Source: Hysterium pulicare CBS 123377
Taxonomy: Eukaryota; Ascomycota; Dothideomycetes; Hysteriales; Hysteriaceae
Reading direction: 5' to 3'
Assembly (NCBI GenBank): GCA_000467715.1
Contig: AJFK01001088.1
Location: 23,344-87,343 of the forward strand
Length of the DNA stretch: 64,000 bases
Below are positions 58,358 through 64,000 of the stretch, piece after piece. The position numbers and the translations under genes were made by a program. Each line of letters starts with the position of its first letter. Positions within the stretch are counted from its first letter, which is position 1. The notes under the pieces were generated by a model. That model was given only the letters and a program-made list of their open reading frames with translations, had not been told where the DNA came from and did no database searches.

Positions 58358-60454
58358 CTAAGGTCCAAATCTTGGCCTGAATTTCTCCCGATACATCTTC
58401 GGTTCCTCTTGCATTCTCGGGATGATCGGTGCATGGTAAGCATTGTAACTGCTGCCGGACGCTGTGGGAAGTGGCACGAAAGGTTCCGTATGCGTTGCGC
58501 TTGCCTCTCCGGTCGTGCTGAGGTTTGCCGTAACTATCTCAGTGCCATCGGCAATGTTGAAATGGTTGATGGTCCGGTTGAACATGGCGAGTGCAGCAAC
58601 GGGTTGATAGTACGGAACGAGATGGCCAGATTCGTAGACACGGAGGAAGGAGAAGTTGCCGTACTGGCGAACCTCGCCGTACTCGACCCCATCGACAGTC
58701 ATTGGCTCATAACCAGCAGCTGCAAACTCTTCCTTGTTGGCGTAATCGACAGCTAAAGAAACAGCCTGTCCACCAAACCAGTTGCAGATCTGACCGTCTG
58801 GTAAGCAATTTCCAAGAGTCAGTATTTGAGCGAAAGAGAAACTCACATAATCGGCATCTCCGTAGTAGAGCGCGACCCGAACGCCAGCGTCAAGAAGCAT
58901 TTCAAGATCCTTGATGAAATTCGGGTACACGAAGTCACCGGTTTCTTGGAACGCCCAATACACATCGCTGTTCGCTTCCGTGTAATTGAGATTGACACCA
59001 ATAGCATTTTGAACGTCGGCTTGATTCAGATAGTCCGCTAGATAGTCCGGTGGAGTTGGGTCTTCGTAAGGATGCCTGGAATGACTGGTCAGATTCAGCA
59101 GTATGGCAGTTTAACATCTTGCCATACCTAATATCGTACACACCGCGGCCTCCATAAGAATAGTAGGGGCTCTCAACATTATCTCGACACATGTCTGCTG
59201 CCTCGGTACACACGGCATAGTCGGCAAAGCTCGTGCGATTACGGTCTCGACAATATTCAATTTGGTTGAGACATCCACCGATCATGTAAGTCGCGAATTT
59301 CATATAGCTGTAGACTGTATCGTTCACAGCCTTAATGCCGTATGTGTTATTGACTGCGAATTCAGGATACCAGGGGGCCTGCGTATATTCGTCGATGATA
59401 CCGTTGCCAATCTATACACAACTTAGTGCTCGAACATGAAAGAAGAAAGTGTCCTCGGTGTATGTTGAGAAGACAAAGTGGAAGCAAAATTCTCTACTTA
59501 CACCAACGGAATTCAAGTTCAGTTCAACACCGGGTATAGTACCATTAGCAACCAGTAGATTCTGATCATAGAAGTAGTTGTAGAACGAAGGACTTTAAAC
59601 CTTGTAAGCTTCCTGTATATGAATGTTGACGGATAATAACTCACCCATAGTGACCTCCATAAGACTCCGTGAACAAGTTGAAAACCTGAACCTTTTAGTC
59701 AAACATATTGGGGTAATGTGCCGACTGGCATGGCTAACCTTGGACGAGATCTCGCTATCCAGCGAGGGAAGTGCACTGTAGAAGCCCTGTAGGATGTGGT
59801 ATGCAGCGACAGCAGCCTTGTCAGTTGTGTCCAATTCCTCGAAATCAATGACAGGCCATCTTCCGGTCACTGGCCCTTGGGTAGCATTCAAAAATGCACC
59901 AGTATAATTGGCAAGCGATCCCGGTTCTTCTTCCGAGTACGAAAAGCCGGTTCCCACAGGCTGTGAGAGAAACAGAAGGTTGCTGACTTCATTCCAGGCA
60001 TAAGGATTGACTGCGGTTGTGAGGTTCTCCGTAATCGAGCATGGGCCTAGCTCCTCGAATAGTCCAATTAACGAATCTGAACCCGGTCCACCATTCAGCC
60101 ACAGGGTGACGGGATCATTGGCTGGGTCCGACCTGGATTCGAAGAACCAGAAGAATGTATGCGATGTTGGAGAAATGTCGATGTAGCCAGAGTATCTGCC
60201 ATGTTGTCAGAATACGGGGACGCACGACGCCTCTAAAGAAGTACGAACGAATTGACACCTGGAGTTGTCTCACAAATCCCTTCCTTCCCTGGCTCTTTGT
60301 ACCGTATCGTCACGCCTGTCGGCGACGTGATAGTTATTACATCCGTAGCATTGGCTGGCAGCTGTCTCGGCTCGAAAGGAAGCCGCATGAAAGCATCCAC
60401 ACCGTACGACGCAACCAGCGCGACAGCGCTCAATCGCCCAAGAAAAGAAAGCAT
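58358..60454 (-). CDS. Secreted serine carboxypeptidase (S10)
   Basis: About six exons, ATG at 60452-60454. A signal peptide ([21 protein letters not shown]) precedes the S10 domain: [36 protein letters not shown] and VGTGFSYSE. The catalytic Ser is in [10 protein letters not shown] (across an intron near 59645-59745), Asp in YYGDADYICNWFGG (across an intron near 58806-58856), and His in [13 protein letters not shown]. Many N-glycosylation sequons and paired cysteines are present. The oxyanion loop has GGPGSD where most members have GGPGSS. Expected to be a vacuolar or secreted acid carboxypeptidase. Confidence 0.88.
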
Positions 60455-61552
60455 TTTGAGTTGTCGTATTCAATTGCAGTCAATTGAAGCTCGTAGGGGG
60501 AAAAAAGAAGCTCCACCAGGGTGGCATAAACAATATATACAAATAGTGACGCAGCGAGTCAAGGGGAGCTCAGGTCCAAGCTCCCCAACCCCGGTGAAAA
60601 ACGCTACCTGGGGCACCTCCATTCCCTCTTCATCCTGCGGTCGAAAGTTTCTAGCGTCACTCTGCTGTGCCGTGGGTGCCTAGAAGGCTTGTGATAAGCA
60701 GGCGTGATAAGTCGGGGCTTGAGGGTGTCGCCGAGAGGAAAAGTACGATGCCGGTCTGATCCCTGAATTCGGAAGGTCATGGTTCAAGCTCATCCTTGTT
60801 CGATATCGAGCTAGGATGATAATGGTGATGTTCATGTCGACGATCCGGATACTACCATGCATCGTGTAAGGTTGGTGGCGGGATGGCTGGAAGAAGTGAG
60901 ATAGAGTACGGCAAAGGCGGTCGTAGTGGCAACGGTGACGATCGTCGTATCGTGTGTTAGTAAGTAACCCATACTCGATGTTTCATACTACTACAGTGCG
61001 TCTTGAGGGCAATCGGGGATGAAAGGTCTTGCTTCCTCCAAGATTCCGCTTTCTTTGGCATGCCGGCGAAGGATTCTCGGGTTGATGGGGAAGCATGGGT
61101 TGTGCAGACGGTACCTTGCGATGATGACATGGGATAGCTACCTTCCTCATTCAGAAGGTGGGGAGCACACTGTCTCTATCACGGCACACGAAGCCAGAGA
61201 ACAGCTTCGCGGCAAAATGCACAGCTCAGCATACGAAGTACCCGGAATATCTTGTATTCTACACGAGTACCTGCGCGGGGAATCAAGAATTCGGACCGGA
61301 ATTTCACTGCATTCTTCCCATCATCCTGGTTCGAGGAAGTGAGATATGCACTCCGTAAGGCGTTATCACACAACCCATCACGTTTCCACGTCATAGCATC
61401 TCCACTCAGGTTCAGGTACCTTCCAAGGGCTGTAGTGCCTAGAAGTGTGATGAAGTGGCCGATAAGACCTAATCGTATCGAGGGTATTCTATTTTTATAC
61501 CATGCTTTCCACCGAAACGCATGTTGCTCTTCTCTCGACTGCCATGCAATCA
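60455..61552. other. Intergenic
   Basis: 1.1 kb upstream of the carboxypeptidase and downstream of TSR1. Frames up to 107 codons are present, none with a recognisable domain. Confidence 0.4.
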
Positions 61553-64000
61553 TTATGGCTGCAAAGGACGTGCTGGCCGAGGCCAAACGCGCTTGTAGAG
61601 AGAGACAGCGACAGCGTCCATCGGATTGATCTTTCCGTCAAACGTTGCCTTGAAGTATCCGTGTGTTCCTAGACTTTCCTTGATAAACCCGCTTCGGCCT
61701 CGTCTAGTCCACAGCGGCAACGATTTGAACCATTTGACATCGTTGTCGTTGAAGAACATGTAACGGACAGTAACTACCTTCTTATTGATCTTGAGAGGGT
61801 GACCTGTGAGAATGACACGTTTGGCAATGACTCTGCTGAGGGATGGAGGAAGACTTGTGCCAGTGGCAACCAGTTGCAGCGAAGCGTCAGCTGATGGAAG
61901 CGTTTCTTCGTCGGAGGATCTCTCTCTTTCGAAGAAGAGGGCTGGCACTGAGCCCCAGGTTAACGGTCCTATGAAGGAGGCAATAGCAGAACGACCGGGA
62001 TGTAGGTATCGATCGAATTTGTGCACATCATTCGGTGTGTTCCCAGCCTGGGAGAAAAGCTACGAGAGTGGATTAGCATTTCGATGTGTTACAAAGATAG
62101 GAAAATACACGAGGCTGTATGTTTTGACCTACCGGATTGACGACCATTCGCCGTGGCCCGCACTGAAGGATCAATTCCTTTTTCGACTTGATGGGTGCTG
62201 GATATTCCGAGCTGAGATTAATGCTGAAATTGCAGGAGGTTCGTTTGTGTTCATGTCGCAAGAGGGAGAATGCAGCAAGGGGGCGGGAACTGCTGTTCTG
62301 CAGAGAAAGAGGAACTCCTCGTAGATGGATATCTACTCTTGTCCCGGATCTGACGCCTCCAACAAGCGCTTCTTGTATAGTCTTCGTCGCAGTGCGTTTG
62401 TAGTCAGATATCTCCAGAAGACGTGGCCAACCTTCGGGTTCGTATGGTTTGTCCTCGTCCGTCTCCCACACACTTGTCTTCAAACTCTTTAAACCCCGAT
62501 ACCGTGCGAGACGTTCTTGAGCATTCACATTTGGATGAAGTTCAATTTCATCAGGAAACTCGAGATCCTCTTCTGCTTCGGTCTTTCGCGACTTTCGATA
62601 CGCATCAATCTCTTCTGCCTCGTCTTCCGGCGATGGATCCAAAAACATTTCAGATTGGGGATATTCGGAGGGACCAACTTCTGTGGGCGCTCTGGCACCG
62701 TTGATATCAAGCCCCTCAAGACCATCTGCGGGATCAAAGGGACCATCGTGATCTATAGGCCGGTTAAGAATATCTTCTTCGAAATCCTCTAAATCGGACC
62801 CGGAGTCTGACACATCATCGATGAACCATGCACTTTGGTAATTACTTGTGCCTTTTGGAAGTCGCTTCCGCTTTTGGGGTGCTGAAATCTCCTCGTCATC
62901 CGAGAAATAGTGATGATCGTCTAGAAGAACACCCCTTCGTTCTGAAGGTGCCATGGATACGGGATAATCTTCCAAGTCTTCCATGACTGTCTCTTCCGGC
63001 GCAAGCTCGACGAGATCATCCTGATCGGTGGAAGGCGTCTCCAAGATAACCTCCTGGTCCATGTCTACAGCCATTGCATCTTCTTTTCCCCTTTTCCGTA
63101 CTGCCAAAGGAGCAGATGTAATTTTTTTCACTTGATAGTCTCCCCAGTCACCAACCTGCATCAACCTGTCCGCGTTCAAGCCTTGTCCTCGGACCACTCC
63201 TGTTAAAACGACCTCTCCGGTTCCGTCTTCTGTCACAGCGGCTTTCGATCCTGGCCAATGGATGTCTTCAATGAACAGATAACTTCTCTGCTCGCGCCAT
63301 CTCACACCCTTTGTCGTTGTTGTGCATATTGATCGGACAAGGTTGGATGATTCTTGCCTTGAGTCGAGAGAAAATATTTTGTCTGTGTTTGGGAGGTAGT
63401 GTGTGATGTAGGATTTCAGCGAGGATACGACTTGTGGCCTTCGTTTTGGTGGGTCAATTGAATCTAGTCCCTGTGCGACCGTGAAGCAGTTGGCCATTCC
63501 CTGGCTTTCGATGGCCTTTAGGATGAGTTCTCCTTGTTGGTCGACTTCCTCCTGACAAGAGAGGACAAAGACCACAAAGTCAGCCACTCGACAAGCATCG
63601 AGTGCAGCAAACAGATCACGCCTGACCACGAGGTATTGTAACTTTTGCTTGAATCGGTCGACCTCGGTTCGTATCCAGCCCTCTTCTGGGACATCTTCTT
63701 CTATGTCCAAACTCGAGTTAAGGCTCCGTACAGCCTGGGCAGCAGAAGTATCACCGCAAAGTGCCACAACAGCCACAATTCTAGGCGCTCCATCTTTCCC
63801 CGAGAATACGTTTGTAGCCTTCGCATGCTCATGATCTTTGGTAAGTCGGAGTTGCTTCGCTCGATTTCGCCGGTCTAGTTTAGACATGACTTGTTGATGT
63901 GGAGTTTTGCGAACACCCCGCTCGTTTTCGATTTTCCCTACGATCTTACATTAGTCAACTGTCCATGCATTGCGGAGAGGAGAACACACCTTTCGAACGC
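61553..64000 (-). CDS. TSR1: Ribosome biogenesis protein Tsr1 (5' end outside the window)
   Basis: Read on the minus strand from the right edge. A short exon ends GCGTTCGAAAG at about 63990; after an intron, GKIENERGVRKTPHQQVMSK LDRRNRAKQLRL begins the conserved N-terminal block. The GTPase-like domain (RIVAVVALCGDTSAAQ, DFVVFVLS) lacks a working P-loop, as in Tsr1. Long acidic inserts follow (EEDVPEEG, LDDHHYFSDDEE, WETDEDKPYEPEGWP), then the C-terminal domain after an intron near 62060-62130 (ASFIGPLTWGSVPALFF, KRVILTGHPLKINKKVVTVRYMFF, GYFKATFDGKINPMDAVAVSLYKRVWPRP). The stop is at 61553. Tsr1 is needed for 40S subunit maturation. The first codons lie beyond 64000. Confidence 0.93.

Noticed and set aside
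1-64000. Search for CRISPR arrays, rRNA, tRNA genes and intact transposons
   Set aside because: I saw no array, no rRNA or convincing tRNA cloverleaf, no transposase or reverse transcriptase motifs and no long terminal repeats by eye; tRNAscan and a repeat library would be needed to be sure.

Overview
The window is a piece of a filamentous ascomycete genome (Pezizomycotina). The evidence is short GT..AG introns of about 45-100 nt in nearly every gene, fungal-type families (Zn2Cys6 regulator, BBE-like FAD oxidase, UbiA meroterpenoid prenyltransferase, S10 carboxypeptidase, tetraspanin), and housekeeping genes RPS10, SDE2 and TSR1 with fungal sequence features. The sequence alone does not fix genus or class.

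Left flank (1-5.3 kb): a small secreted Cys-containing protein, a tetraspanin, a blasticidin-S-deaminase-like cytidine deaminase and a disordered hypothetical protein.

Centre (5.85-37.64 kb): one complete biosynthetic gene cluster for a 6-methylsalicylate-derived meroterpenoid of the yanuthone/macrophorin type. In order it holds: 6-MSA decarboxylase (-), DHA2-type MFS exporter (-), UbiA farnesyltransferase (-), BBE-like FAD oxidase (+), P450 no. 1 (-), 6-MSA synthase PKS (-), Pyr4/MacJ-type membrane terpene cyclase (+), membrane-anchored cupin protein (-), SDR (+), wax-synthase-like O-acyltransferase (-), P450 no. 2 (+) and a Zn2Cys6 regulator (+). The inferred route is: acetyl/malonyl-CoA to 6-MSA, then m-cresol, then a hydroquinone, then C-farnesylation, then oxidation to an epoxycyclohexenone (SDR, cupin, FAD oxidase), then side-chain hydroxylation and acylation, then drimane-forming cyclisation. 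A degenerate ankyrin-repeat gene lies inside the cluster, in the long gap between P450 no. 1 and the PKS.

The most striking non-coding signal is a palindrome, TCGGCCGA or a near version with core CGGCCG (two inverted CGG half-sites, no spacer). It lies in every structural-gene promoter from the decarboxylase at 7.1 kb to the divergent acyltransferase/P450 promoter at 31.9 kb, and is nearly absent from the non-coding sequence of the right flank. It is a strong candidate for the operator of the cluster's own Zn2Cys6 protein, and it places the distal decarboxylase and the MFS inside the regulon.

Right flank (37.6-64 kb): a roughly 4 kb stretch without a recognisable gene, two conserved hypotheticals, a broken MFS gene (in-frame stop plus internal deletion/frameshift), small Cys-rich proteins, an M20 amidohydrolase, divergent RPS10 and SDE2, a secreted type-B carboxylesterase, a phospholipase D-like protein, a secreted S10 carboxypeptidase, and TSR1 running off the right edge.
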